Source: Saccharothrix deserti (GTDB taxonomy: Bacteria; Actinomycetota; Actinomycetes; Mycobacteriales; Pseudonocardiaceae). From it: a stretch of 64,000 nt of DNA. The translations under genes were made by a program, and so were the position numbers. The stretch lies in NCBI RefSeq assembly GCF_009769385.1, contig NZ_VKAB01000030.1, forward strand, positions 1-64,000, in the 5' to 3' direction. The notes under the pieces are model-generated. The model ran no database searches. It was not told the origin of the DNA and worked only from the letters and a program-made list of their open reading frames with translations. Positions 42,003-50,143 of the stretch are shown in pieces (the first letter of the stretch is position 1; each line of letters opens with the position of its first letter).

Positions 42003-43085
42003 ATGAGTCGGCTAGTGCGAACGATCGCGGTCATCGCTGTGGCGGCGGGGGTGATGGCTCCCCCGGCTTGGGCGGGAGCAGGAGCGGGCACGGCGGCGGC
42101 GCCGTCACCCGATCCCGCGTTGCGCGCCAAGTGCACGGGCACCGCGCCCATCAAGTGCCACTACGACCTCGCGCCCGGCCACTACGACGTCACCGTCGTG
42201 CTCGGTGACACCACCAGGGCCGGTGTCACCGAGGTGCAGGGTGAGGCCCGGCGCGTGCTGCTGGCCCCGGTGACCACGGCAGCCGGTCAGCTCGCGCGGT
42301 ACCGCTTCACCGTGAACGTCCGCGAGCCGGAGGGCCAGCCGACCGGCCAGGGCGGCACCGGCACCCCCGGCCTCGACCTGGTGTTCACCGGTTCCGCGCC
42401 GCGGCTCAACGGGATCGGCATCGCCCGCGCCGCCGCACCCGCCGTGCTGTACCTGGCGGGTGACTCCACCGTGTGCGACCAGCCCACCGCGCCGTACGCG
42501 GGCTGGGGACAGGCGCTGCCCCGGTACTTCCGGGACGGGCTCTCGGTCGCCAACTACGGCGACTCCGGCGAGAGCTCGGGCAGCTTCCTGTCCAACAGCG
42601 CGCTGTTCCCGACGATGCGCCCGCTGGTCAAGCCCGGTGACGTGGTGATGATCCAGTTCGGCCACAACGACAAGACCACCACCGCGGACGTGTTCACCAG
42701 CAACCTCACCACCCTGGTGGACGGTGTGCGGGCACGCGGCGGCGCACCGGTCCTGGTCACCCCGCCGGTCCGCAGGCTGTTCGACGCCAACGGCCGGCTG
42801 ACGCCCACCGCGCTGCACGTCAACGGGGTCGGCGTCGACCTGCCCGCACGGATGAGGAGCCTGGCGACGAGCCGCGGCGTGCCGCTGATCGACCTCACGG
42901 CCAAGAGCAAGGCACTGGTCGAGGACCTCGGCCCGACCGCGTCACAACGCCTCTTCCTGACCGCGGCGAACGACGGCGTCACCGACAACACGCACTTCTC
43001 CATGACCGGAGCGTTCGAGATGTCCGCGCTGGTGCTCCAGGGGATGCGTGAGCGGAGCCTGCCGATGCTCGGCTACCTGCGCTGA
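42003..43085 (+). CDS. Secreted SGNH/GDSL esterase (rhamnogalacturonan acetylesterase, CE12-like)
   Basis: A 360-residue protein with a Sec signal peptide (TIAVIAVAAGVMAPPAWA). An N-terminal beta domain (about 40-145) carries KCHYDLAPGHYDVTV. The SGNH blocks follow: block I LAGDSTVCDQ with the nucleophile Ser (about 157), block II NYGDSGES, block III QFGHNDKTT and block V DNTHFSMTGA with Asp and His. This order matches CE12 rhamnogalacturonan acetylesterases, which remove acetyl groups from pectin. AGGAG precedes ATG 42003, 29 bp after the GH2 stop, so both are one transcript. Confidence 0.88.
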   Translation: MSRLVRTIAVIAVAAGVMAPPAWAGAGAGTAAAPSPDPALRAKCTGTAPIKCHYDLAPGHYDVTVVLGDTTRAGVTEVQGEARRVLLAPVTTAAGQLARYRFTVNVREPEGQPTGQGGTGTPGLDLVFTGSAPRLNGIGIARAAAPAVLYLAGDSTVCDQPTAPYAGWGQALPRYFRDGLSVANYGDSGESSGSFLSNSALFPTMRPLVKPGDVVMIQFGHNDKTTTADVFTSNLTTLVDGVRARGGAPVLVTPPVRRLFDANGRLTPTALHVNGVGVDLPARMRSLATSRGVPLIDLTAKSKALVEDLGPTASQRLFLTAANDGVTDNTHFSMTGAFEMSALVLQGMRERSLPMLGYLR

Positions 43086-43097
43086 TCAGCCGCTAGG

Positions 43098-43760
43098 TCA
43101 GGCGTTGGACGGCAGGGCCGGGTGGCTCTTGGCCCACACCTGCCGCAGCACGTCCAGCAGGGTCTCGGTGTCCTGGGCTCCCGAGACGGCGTACTGGCCG
43201 TCGACGACGATGAACGGCACCCCACGGGCACCGAGGCGCTGCGCCTGGCGCGTCTCGTCCTCGACCTGGTCCCGGTACCGGCGGTCCTCCAGCACCTGGC
43301 GGGTCTCGTCGCGGTCCAGGCCCAGTTCGGCGGCCAGGTCGAGCAGCCCGTCGATCTCGAAGACCGGGTGTGCCGAGCCGAAGTACGCGCGGAACGTCCG
43401 GTGCCACGCCTCGGTGTGCTTGCCCCGGTCGGTGGCGTAGGCGAGGAACTCGTGCACCAACGCGGTGTTGCCGACCGTGTTGTCCGCCACGATGTACGGC
43501 GTGAGGCCGTCCCGCTCGGCCAGCTCCCGCACGTGGCCGGTCGCCGCCTCGACCTGGTCGTCGTCCATGCCGTGCTTGGTCTTCAACATCTCCCGCGCGG
43601 TCATCACCGGCCCGCTGGGCATGCTCGGGTCCAGCGGGAACGACCGGTGGACCACCTCGACGTCCGCGCCGTGCTCGAACCGCTCGACCGCCCGGTCGAG
43701 GCGGTGGTTGCCCAGGCCGCACCAGGGGCAGATGATGTCGGACCAGATCTCCACCCGCAC
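43098..43760 (-). CDS. FrnE-like DsbA-family oxidoreductase
   Basis: A 220-residue thioredoxin-fold protein. The active site DIICPWCGLG gives a CPWC motif near residue 10, the helical insertion contains MLKTKHGMDDDQV, and the cis-Pro loop is ARGVPFIVVDGQYAVSGAQ with the FrnE-typical SGAQ. It is cytoplasmic (no signal). GTG 43760 is chosen for the GGAGG six bases upstream, although ATG 43778 is possible. Members act as 2-hydroxychromene-2-carboxylate-isomerase-like or polyketide-associated dithiol oxidoreductases. Divergent from an HxlR-type regulator that likely controls it. Confidence 0.88.
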   Translation of the reverse strand: MRVEIWSDIICPWCGLGNHRLDRAVERFEHGADVEVVHRSFPLDPSMPSGPVMTAREMLKTKHGMDDDQVEAATGHVRELAERDGLTPYIVADNTVGNTALVHEFLAYATDRGKHTEAWHRTFRAYFGSAHPVFEIDGLLDLAAELGLDRDETRQVLEDRRYRDQVEDETRQAQRLGARGVPFIVVDGQYAVSGAQDTETLLDVLRQVWAKSHPALPSNA

Positions 43761-43866
43761 GGTGGACCTCCAATTCATACTGTTTGTTCGCAACGCCATC
43801 ATGCGTCAGCATGGAACGGCGTACAAAAGGCACACCCGTGTGCGTTACCGGAGGAGGACGTGCGTG

Positions 43867-44280
43867 ATGGAACCCGCCACGAAGCAGGCGGACACCGCCG
43901 CCGCACGCCCGGGGCCGTGTTCCCGCTGGCCCGACGAGAGCGTGGAGATCATCCGGGACGTCCTGGACCGCGCCGGCGACAAGTGGACCACGCTGGTCAT
44001 CGCGGCGCTCCAGAACGGTCCGCTCCGCTACACCGACCTCCAGCGCGCCATCCCCGGCATCTCCCAGCGCATGCTGACGCTCACCCTGCGTCAACTGCAC
44101 CGTGACGGCCTGGTCACCAGAACCGCCTACGCCGAAGTCCCGCCGCGCGTGGAGTACGCCCTCACCAACCTGGGCGTCACGCTGCTCGACATCGTCGTGT
44201 CGCTGATCGACTGGGCAGGCGCCCACCACACCGACATCAAGGACAACCGCCGACGCTTCGACGCGGGTCAAGTTCGCTGA
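43867..44280 (+). CDS. HxlR-family regulator
   Basis: A 137-residue winged-helix protein. PCSRWPDESVEIIRDVLDRAGDKW precedes the conserved TLVIAALQNGPLRYTDLQRAIPGISQRMLT core (seen as LQNGPLRYTDLQRAI and QRMLTLTLRQL), then DGLVTRTAYAEVPPRVEYALT, all diagnostic of HxlR. A Cys (residue 18) lies before the HTH, as in redox-sensing relatives. GAGGAGG lies nine bases before ATG 43867; GTG 43864 is an alternative. The divergent gap to the DsbA gene contains GCACAC-CC-GTGTGC (43830-43843), a possible operator. Confidence 0.87.
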   Translation: MEPATKQADTAAARPGPCSRWPDESVEIIRDVLDRAGDKWTTLVIAALQNGPLRYTDLQRAIPGISQRMLTLTLRQLHRDGLVTRTAYAEVPPRVEYALTNLGVTLLDIVVSLIDWAGAHHTDIKDNRRRFDAGQVR

Positions 44281-44443
44281 CAGTGTTGGATTGCGCCGCC
44301 TCCGGCGTCGCGAACGATCGACGGCGACCTCGCGGGGCAGGAGTTCCCCGGCTCGCCCTGGAGGCGTTCGGGCGAGCCGGAGAACTGTCGTGGTGCCGGA
44401 CGGTGTTGAATTACCGCTGCTCCGCAGACGGCGGGCGCCCTCG

Positions 44444-45637
44444 CTACTTGCCGATCCGCGCACCCAGCTGCGGGTGGTCGCGCGGTTCGAGGTAGGTCGA
44501 GTAGCGGATGTTCCCGGCGCTGTCACGGGCCCCGATGAGGACCGACGCGTTGGTGCTCAGCAGCATCGAGTCGGTCCACGTGCCGGAGATGTTCCACGAG
44601 TTGTTCGTCCCGGTGGACGTGGACCCGAGCGCGACGGCGGTCTTGTTGCCGACCGACAGGTTGTAGGTGAGCACCGAGCGGGACACGTCGAAGTCGAAGC
44701 CGGTCTTGGCGGTGTTGCGGTACGCCGTGCTGCGGGTGATCGTCATCGAGCCGGGATTGCCGTTGTCGGTGTACCCGTGGGCCGCGTTGCCGTACGCGAC
44801 GGTGTTCGTCACCACGTGCGCGACCGCAGGCGCGGGGCTGCCGCCGCCGAGCTTGAACCCGTTGCCGTCACCGGAGAAGTCCGGGAGGTTCCAGCGGTTG
44901 AAGCCGTTGCCGTAGGCCACGGTGTTCTCGATCCGGATGGGCGAGGTGAACAGCCACGCGTCGAACCCGTCGTCCACGTTGTTCCACAGCCGCGCGCCGC
45001 GCACGACGTTGCCCGTGCCCGACCCCTCCTTGATGGCGAGGCCGTCGGCGCTCTCCCCGTTCTTGCGCGGGTCGCGGTTGCCGTAGCTGTCCAGGTTCAG
45101 GATCTGGTTGTTGCTCGACGCGCCCTGGAGCTGGAAGCCGCTCTCGTAGTTGTCCCGCGTCACCAGCCGCTCGAACACGTTGTTGTTGCAGCCGGCGCAG
45201 TAGTACGCGTACGGACCTCGGATGATCTCCAGCCCGACCACGCGCCACCACGACGCCTCTTGGTGGAACACGCCGCGCTGCTCGCGGGGGATGCTGCCGC
45301 CGACCGGCGTGTGGCTCGCGGGCAGCGCCTCACCGTCGACCACGACCCGCTCACCGGGGTAGTTCGCCATGGTGATCGGCCGGCCCGACTCGCCGCTCTT
45401 GCGGATCTGGATGTTCGTCGTCACGGCGTACGTGCCGCCCCGGACGAGGATCGTGGTGCCGGGTGTGGCGAGGTCGACGGCCTTCTGGATGTTCCGCAAC
45501 GGCCGGTCGACGGTGCCGGGGTTCGAGTCGCTGCCGTCGAGGGCCACCACGAGGGTCGGGTCGGCCTCCGCTCCGGCGGCGGGTGTGACGGCGAACAGCA
45601 GCAAGGCGAGTGCGGGAACCAGGCGGTGCAGGCGCAT
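44444..45637 (-). CDS. Secreted pectate lyase, PL9-like right-handed beta-helix
   Basis: A 397-residue lyase from ATG 45637, which has AGGAG five bases upstream and begins a signal peptide RLHRLVPALALLLFAVTPAAG. The beta-helix starts with DGSDSNPGTVDRPLRNIQKA. Further in are DNYESGFQLQGASSNNQIL, a calcium/catalytic region ESADGLAIKEGSGTGN with WNNVDDGFDAW, and DFSGDGNGFKLGG, all PL9-like. The open frame continues 84 codons upstream and contains another signal-like stretch (see findings); an ATG at 45811 is an alternative start. It would cleave polygalacturonate by beta-elimination and fits the pectin esterase nearby. Confidence 0.85.
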   Translation of the reverse strand: MRLHRLVPALALLLFAVTPAAGAEADPTLVVALDGSDSNPGTVDRPLRNIQKAVDLATPGTTILVRGGTYAVTTNIQIRKSGESGRPITMANYPGERVVVDGEALPASHTPVGGSIPREQRGVFHQEASWWRVVGLEIIRGPYAYYCAGCNNNVFERLVTRDNYESGFQLQGASSNNQILNLDSYGNRDPRKNGESADGLAIKEGSGTGNVVRGARLWNNVDDGFDAWLFTSPIRIENTVAYGNGFNRWNLPDFSGDGNGFKLGGGSPAPAVAHVVTNTVAYGNAAHGYTDNGNPGSMTITRSTAYRNTAKTGFDFDVSRSVLTYNLSVGNKTAVALGSTSTGTNNSWNISGTWTDSMLLSTNASVLIGARDSAGNIRYSTYLEPRDHPQLGARIGK

Positions 45638-45825
45638 TCGTGCTCCTGGGCAGGGTGTGGGCAGCAGGGTCTGCGGGTGTCGACCCGAGAACGCGTTCCA
45701 CGCTTCGCAGGTGTTGGCGGCATACGCGGGTGCCGCCGGCACGAGGACGGCCGCGGCGGTCAACCACCCCGCGGCGAGTACCTCCCACGTCTGCCGGAGA
45801 GAACGCTCCATCGAGTTCTTCCAGT

Positions 45826-45839
45826 TGGGAACGCTCCCA
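45826..45839. promoter_or_regulatory. LacI-type operator TGGGAACGCTCCCA upstream of pectate lyase
   Basis: TGGGAACGCTCCCA is palindromic at 12 of 14 positions around a central CG and differs by one base from TGGGAGCGCTCCCA, the known CebR box of streptomycetes. It lies just upstream of ATG 45811 and about 190 bp upstream of ATG 45637. A related AGAACGCTCC occurs at 45799-45809. Confidence 0.6.
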
Positions 45840-46088
45840 GACGGGTGGAGACCGGAGCCCTCGCTTGAACTCGCACAGGGTTCGGTCAACTCGCGTCAGA
45901 TCGGACCGGAGCAGCGCTCCCACCCCATGACAGCGTCACGGCACGGTCGCAGTCAAGGAAAAACGGGAATGTTCGCGGACATGAACGGGTTCCGACCGAC
46001 CGGAGCAACGTCGCATCCTGTGTGGACGGTCCGTGACGACGGCGGCCCACACCACACCCGCCGACGCCTTCGAGCAGCTCACGCCGCG

Positions 46089-46219
46089 TGTTAGCGATAA
46101 CTTCCAGGCCGCGTTCGAGCGCCTGCCGCACATTCGCGCGACGCACTCAAGTTTGTTAACCGGGCAAACAAGACTTCGGGGAAGATTGACGTCTGCCGCC
46201 GTCGTTGTTAACGCTCTCA
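46089..46219. promoter_or_regulatory. LacI-type operators in the pectate lyase / lacI divergent gap
   Basis: TGTTAGCGATAACT (46089-46102) and TGTTAACGCTCTCA (46206-46219) resemble the 14-mer TGTTAACGCTAACA found at 58552. They lie 217-230 and 100-113 bp before the LacI start, fitting autoregulation. The wider gap 45890-46318 contains no credible gene. GTCCA-TTG-TGGAC (46263-46275) is another short palindrome close to the promoter. Confidence 0.6.
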
Positions 46220-46318
46220 CCCGACCGGCGGATCGATCCGCCGGACGACCCCGTGTTGTCTAGTCCATTGTGGACCGCCACGGCGATTCTCCCGGCCCGG
46301 ACGTATTATGATCCGCGA

Positions 46319-47326
46319 ATGGTCACCATCGCCGACGTCGCACGGGCGGCCGGGGTCTCGCCCAGCACCGTGTCGTACGTGCTGTCCGGGAAGCGCTCGA
46401 TCTCGGAGACGACCAGGCGACGGGTGCACCACAGCATCCGCAAGCTCGGTTACCGCCCGAACGCGGGCGCGCGGGCGCTGGCGAGCAGCCGCACGAACGT
46501 GCTCGCCCTCGTCGTGCCGATGCGCACCGACCTGAACGTCCCCGTGGTCATGCAGTTCGTCACGGCCACGGTCGCCGAGGCCCGCTCCTACGACCACGAC
46601 GTGCTGCTGCTGACCGCCGACGAGGGCCCGGAAGGGCTGCACCGGGTCGCGGCCTCCGCCCTCGCCGACGCGATCATCGTGATGGACGTCGAGGCCGCCG
46701 AACCCCGCGTGCCGGTGCTGCGGTCGCTGGGCCGCCCCGTGGTGCTGATCGGCGTGCCGGACGACACCCGGGACCTCGCCTGCGTGGACCTCGACTTCAC
46801 CGCGGCCGGGTCGGACTGCGTCAGCCACCTGGCCGACCTCGGCCACCGCGACATCGCGCTCATCGGCCCCTCCCCCGCCGTCTACGAGCGCGGCACGAGC
46901 TACGCGGGCCGGTTCCTGCGCGGGTTCGAGCAGACCGCCGCGGACCGCGGTGTCGAGGCGGAAACGATGGCCTGCGTCCCGACCTACGACGGACTCCGGG
47001 ACGTCCTGGACCACCTGCTCTCCCGCCGCCGCCCGGTCACCGGTCTGGTGGTGCACAACGAGGCCATCCTCGGTCCGCTGCTGTCCGAGCTGGCCAAGCG
47101 CGGCAAGCGGGTGCCGCAGGACATCTCCGTGCTGGCGGTCTGCCCGCCGGACTTGGCCGAGGCGCAGTCCGTGCCGCTGTCGTCGGTCGACATCCCGGCA
47201 ACCGAACTCGGCCGACTGGCCGTCGAGCTGGCGATGCACCAGCTCGGCGGCCTGGCCGAGCTCGACGTCAAGTTGCTGCCGCCGCGGCTAACCGCCCGCG
47301 GGAGCACCGGTCCGGTGGTTGCCTAG
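46319..47326 (+). CDS. LacI-family transcriptional regulator
   Basis: A 335-residue LacI protein. The helix-turn-helix and hinge are at the very N terminus (TIADVARAAGVSPSTVSYVLSG, then LGYRPNAGARALASSRTN). The sugar-binding domain follows with VLALVVPM, DAIIVMDVEA, GHRDIALIGP and a C-terminal SSVDIPATELGRLAVELA. ATG 46319 has no Shine-Dalgarno; TATTAT at 46304-46309 is placed so that transcription could start at or very near the ATG, implying a leaderless mRNA. It sits between the degradative operons and probably represses them in response to a sugar. Its 3' end overlaps that of the convergent GH35 gene by 39 bp. Confidence 0.92.
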   Translation: MVTIADVARAAGVSPSTVSYVLSGKRSISETTRRRVHHSIRKLGYRPNAGARALASSRTNVLALVVPMRTDLNVPVVMQFVTATVAEARSYDHDVLLLTADEGPEGLHRVAASALADAIIVMDVEAAEPRVPVLRSLGRPVVLIGVPDDTRDLACVDLDFTAAGSDCVSHLADLGHRDIALIGPSPAVYERGTSYAGRFLRGFEQTAADRGVEAETMACVPTYDGLRDVLDHLLSRRRPVTGLVVHNEAILGPLLSELAKRGKRVPQDISVLAVCPPDLAEAQSVPLSSVDIPATELGRLAVELAMHQLGGLAELDVKLLPPRLTARGSTGPVVA

Positions 47327-50143
47327 GGTCACCAGGCTCACCGGTCCGGGATCACCCTGCGCGGCCTCCGTCGCGATCACGGCGAAGGTGAGCGTGTTGT
47401 GGTCGCGCAGCACACCGTTCGGGAGCACGAACTCCCGCTGCGGCCCGACACCGTTGAGGTACTGGCCCATGTTCCAGCCGTTGACGAAGATCAGCACCCG
47501 GTAGCCGCGGGCGGTGGCGTCGTCGAACCGCAGGCCGAGCGACACGTCGTGCCCGCGCGGCAGGTCCAGCCTGAAGTTCGTGCGGTACCAGGACACGCCC
47601 GGTGACAGCGTGCCCGGCGTCTGCTGCCAGCCTCCGGAGCCGGGCAGGTGCCAGCCGGCGCGTTCGCCGTACAGGCCGCCGGTGTTCATCGGGCCGCGTT
47701 CGCCGTCGCTGGGCCGTGAACCGCGGATCTGCCACGAGATCGGCGCGGTGGCCCCCTCGACCACCACCCCGAACAGGCCGCGCGGCTGCTTGAACCGGAC
47801 GTCGTCGGCGGTCCAGTCGTCGTTGTGGCCCATGTTCTCGACCAGCACGGTCAACTCCGCCTGCTGCCCGTCGGCCAGCAGGCCTTCGGGCACCGCGAAG
47901 TCGCCCCGGCCGGGGTCGGGGTTCACCGGCTCGGAGTCGGCCTGGACGCCGCCCGCGGCCGAACCGAGGTACCGGCCGTTGAGCCACACCAGGTAGATGC
48001 CGCGCTTGCCGGTGATGGCGTTGACCGAGACGGTCTTCTCCGCCCCGGTGGGGGTGAACCGGCCGCGGTACCAGACGTTGCCGTTGTGGTGGCCGTACTC
48101 GTCGGCGTAGAGCACCGGCAGCGTCTTGGGCTTGATCGGGCTGGCCGTGGTGGTCTTGTCCGCCGTGGTCCAGCCGGATTCGGAGAAGCCGGGCGGTTCG
48201 GCGCGGTACTGCCAGTTCGTCAGCTCGGGCAGGCGCACCTGCTCCGGGCCGGGCAGCGAGCCGAGCAGGGAACCGCTCGACGTCCGGCGCACGGGCACCG
48301 GCCGTCCGCCGACGGTCAGGTGGCGGGCCGGGGCGAACACCTCGACCTCGGTCGCACGGTCGGTGTCCGCGCGCAGCGCCAGCCGGTCGCCGACCAATTG
48401 GGCGGACCGGGCCAACGCCGTGCCGCGGACCAGGACCGGCCCGGAGGCGGTGTCGAGCCGCCAGAACTGCGCGGCGGTCTCGTCGGTACCGAGCAGGAGC
48501 AGCATCGGCTGCCGCCCACCGCCGGTGATCAGCACGCGGGACAGGCCCGAGTGCGTGTAGTCCAGCCGCAGGTCGCCATTTTCGTACGAGCTGCGCACCT
48601 CGCCGTCGAGCACCTTCACGGTCGGTGCAGTGGAGTAGCGCAGCACCGTGGAGCCCTGTTCGCCGTCACGGCCGTAGAACACGGCCACGTCGCGGCCGGA
48701 CACGGTGACGTGGGTCAGGATCTCGGAGTTCGACCACGCCAGGCGCTGGCCGCCCAGGTCGTAGCCGGCGACGAGGATCTTGGCGTCCCGACCGGCCACC
48801 CGCACCGGCACCTGGTAGCGACCGTCCGGGGTGGACCAGTCCAGGGTGGTGGGCAGGTCGGTGTCGGTGCGGCGGTCGGCGTGCCGCACCAGGACGAACT
48901 GGGTACGGGTGTCCGGGTTGGACCGCGCCTCGGTGTGCACCGCCGGGTCGGCGGACGTGGGCGCGGTGGCCGGGTCGGTCTTGAGGATCGGCGCCACCGA
49001 GGTCATGAAGTACCCCTGGCGCTTGAACTCGTCGTACTTCGTGGTCAGGCCGCGTGATTCGGTGATCGCCGCGCCGTAGTCGTAGGAGGTGTAGACGTCG
49101 TTGGGCTGCGGCAGCCAACCCCAGGACGTGCCGCCGTAGGCCATGTAGAAGCCGAACATGGTGGCGCCGCTGCTGATGACGTTCGACTTGTAGAACACCT
49201 TCATGTAGTCCGGGCCGGTCAACTCGCGGCACTTCTCGTACCCCGCGTTGTTGAGGTCGATCGCGCCCGCCTGGTACTCGGCGGCGTACACGGGCGCGTC
49301 GTCGTTCAGCCTGCGCGTCACACCCTCGCCCCACGACGCCCATGTCTTCGGATCGGGGCAGTTGAAGGACTGCGGGTAGTCGTCGACGCCGGGGATCTGC
49401 ACCGCGCCCTGGCCGGACGACCAGTTGGCCAGGTACCCGCCGCAGCAGTTGTTGTGCACGATCGGCACGTCGATGCCGTCGGCCCTGGCCTTCTGCTGGA
49501 GCTGTTCCATGTAGGCCGCGTCGACGTTGACCCCGTACTCGTTCTCCACGTTGTAGGCGATCACCGAACCGCCGCGCGACACCTGGTGCCGGGCGATGAT
49601 CGGGTTGATGTGGCCCAGCCACTCCCGGTAGGCCGCGGTGTAGCCGGGGTCGCTGGACCGGGCCCGGCCGTCCACCGCCTTCAGCCACGCCGGGAAGCCG
49701 CCGCCGCTGGTCTCGGCGTTGATGTAGGGCCCAGGCCGGGCCACCACGTACAGGCCGAGTTCGTCGGCCATCCGCAGCAGCCGGTCGACGTCCCGCACGC
49801 CGGTGAAGTCGTAGGAGCCCGGCGCGGGCGAGTGGTAGCCCCAGTGGAAGTACAGCGACACGCCGCTGAACCCGGCGGCCCGGATCTTCTCCAGCACGTC
49901 GCGCCACAGCTCGGGGCTGGGCAGCCGGAAGTAGTGGAACTCCCCCGACCACAGCATGACCCGCTCGCCGTCCACGGTCAGCGAGTACTTGTCGTAGGAG
50001 ACCTCGTGCCTGCCCAAATCAGACATCGCAGAATCAGGCACCACCGAATCGGCCACCGCAGAATCGGCCACCGGTGCCGCGACCACCGGGGTGGTCGCGG
50101 CGAGGGAGCCGAGCAGCACGAGCGCGACCGCTAACAGTCTCAC
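47288..50143 (-). CDS. Secreted GH35 beta-galactosidase
   Basis: A 951-residue enzyme. GTG 50143 overlaps the GH31 stop (GTGA) and starts a signal peptide LLAVALVLLGSLAATTPVVAA followed by a repeated Ala-Asp-Ser linker (VADSAVADSVVPDSAMSD). The GH35 barrel has WSGEFHYFRLPSPELW, VVARPGPYINAE with the conserved Pro-Gly-Pro-Tyr, the acid/base Glu in AYNVENEYG (about 185) and the nucleophile in VYAAEYQAGAID. Several beta-sandwich domains follow, with a C-terminal carbohydrate-binding part (WHLPGSGGWQQTPG). Expected to remove beta-galactosyl caps from xyloglucan or pectic galactan. Last gene of the 11-kb operon. Confidence 0.92.
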   Translation of the reverse strand: MRLLAVALVLLGSLAATTPVVAAPVADSAVADSVVPDSAMSDLGRHEVSYDKYSLTVDGERVMLWSGEFHYFRLPSPELWRDVLEKIRAAGFSGVSLYFHWGYHSPAPGSYDFTGVRDVDRLLRMADELGLYVVARPGPYINAETSGGGFPAWLKAVDGRARSSDPGYTAAYREWLGHINPIIARHQVSRGGSVIAYNVENEYGVNVDAAYMEQLQQKARADGIDVPIVHNNCCGGYLANWSSGQGAVQIPGVDDYPQSFNCPDPKTWASWGEGVTRRLNDDAPVYAAEYQAGAIDLNNAGYEKCRELTGPDYMKVFYKSNVISSGATMFGFYMAYGGTSWGWLPQPNDVYTSYDYGAAITESRGLTTKYDEFKRQGYFMTSVAPILKTDPATAPTSADPAVHTEARSNPDTRTQFVLVRHADRRTDTDLPTTLDWSTPDGRYQVPVRVAGRDAKILVAGYDLGGQRLAWSNSEILTHVTVSGRDVAVFYGRDGEQGSTVLRYSTAPTVKVLDGEVRSSYENGDLRLDYTHSGLSRVLITGGGRQPMLLLLGTDETAAQFWRLDTASGPVLVRGTALARSAQLVGDRLALRADTDRATEVEVFAPARHLTVGGRPVPVRRTSSGSLLGSLPGPEQVRLPELTNWQYRAEPPGFSESGWTTADKTTTASPIKPKTLPVLYADEYGHHNGNVWYRGRFTPTGAEKTVSVNAITGKRGIYLVWLNGRYLGSAAGGVQADSEPVNPDPGRGDFAVPEGLLADGQQAELTVLVENMGHNDDWTADDVRFKQPRGLFGVVVEGATAPISWQIRGSRPSDGERGPMNTGGLYGERAGWHLPGSGGWQQTPGTLSPGVSWYRTNFRLDLPRGHDVSLGLRFDDATARGYRVLIFVNGWNMGQYLNGVGPQREFVLPNGVLRDHNTLTFAVIATEAAQGDPGPVSLVTLGNHRTGAPAGG

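Noticed and set aside
46033..46263. Small open frame between pectate lyase and lacI
   Set aside because: It overlaps the operator sites, has no ribosome site or homology, and codon use looks random.
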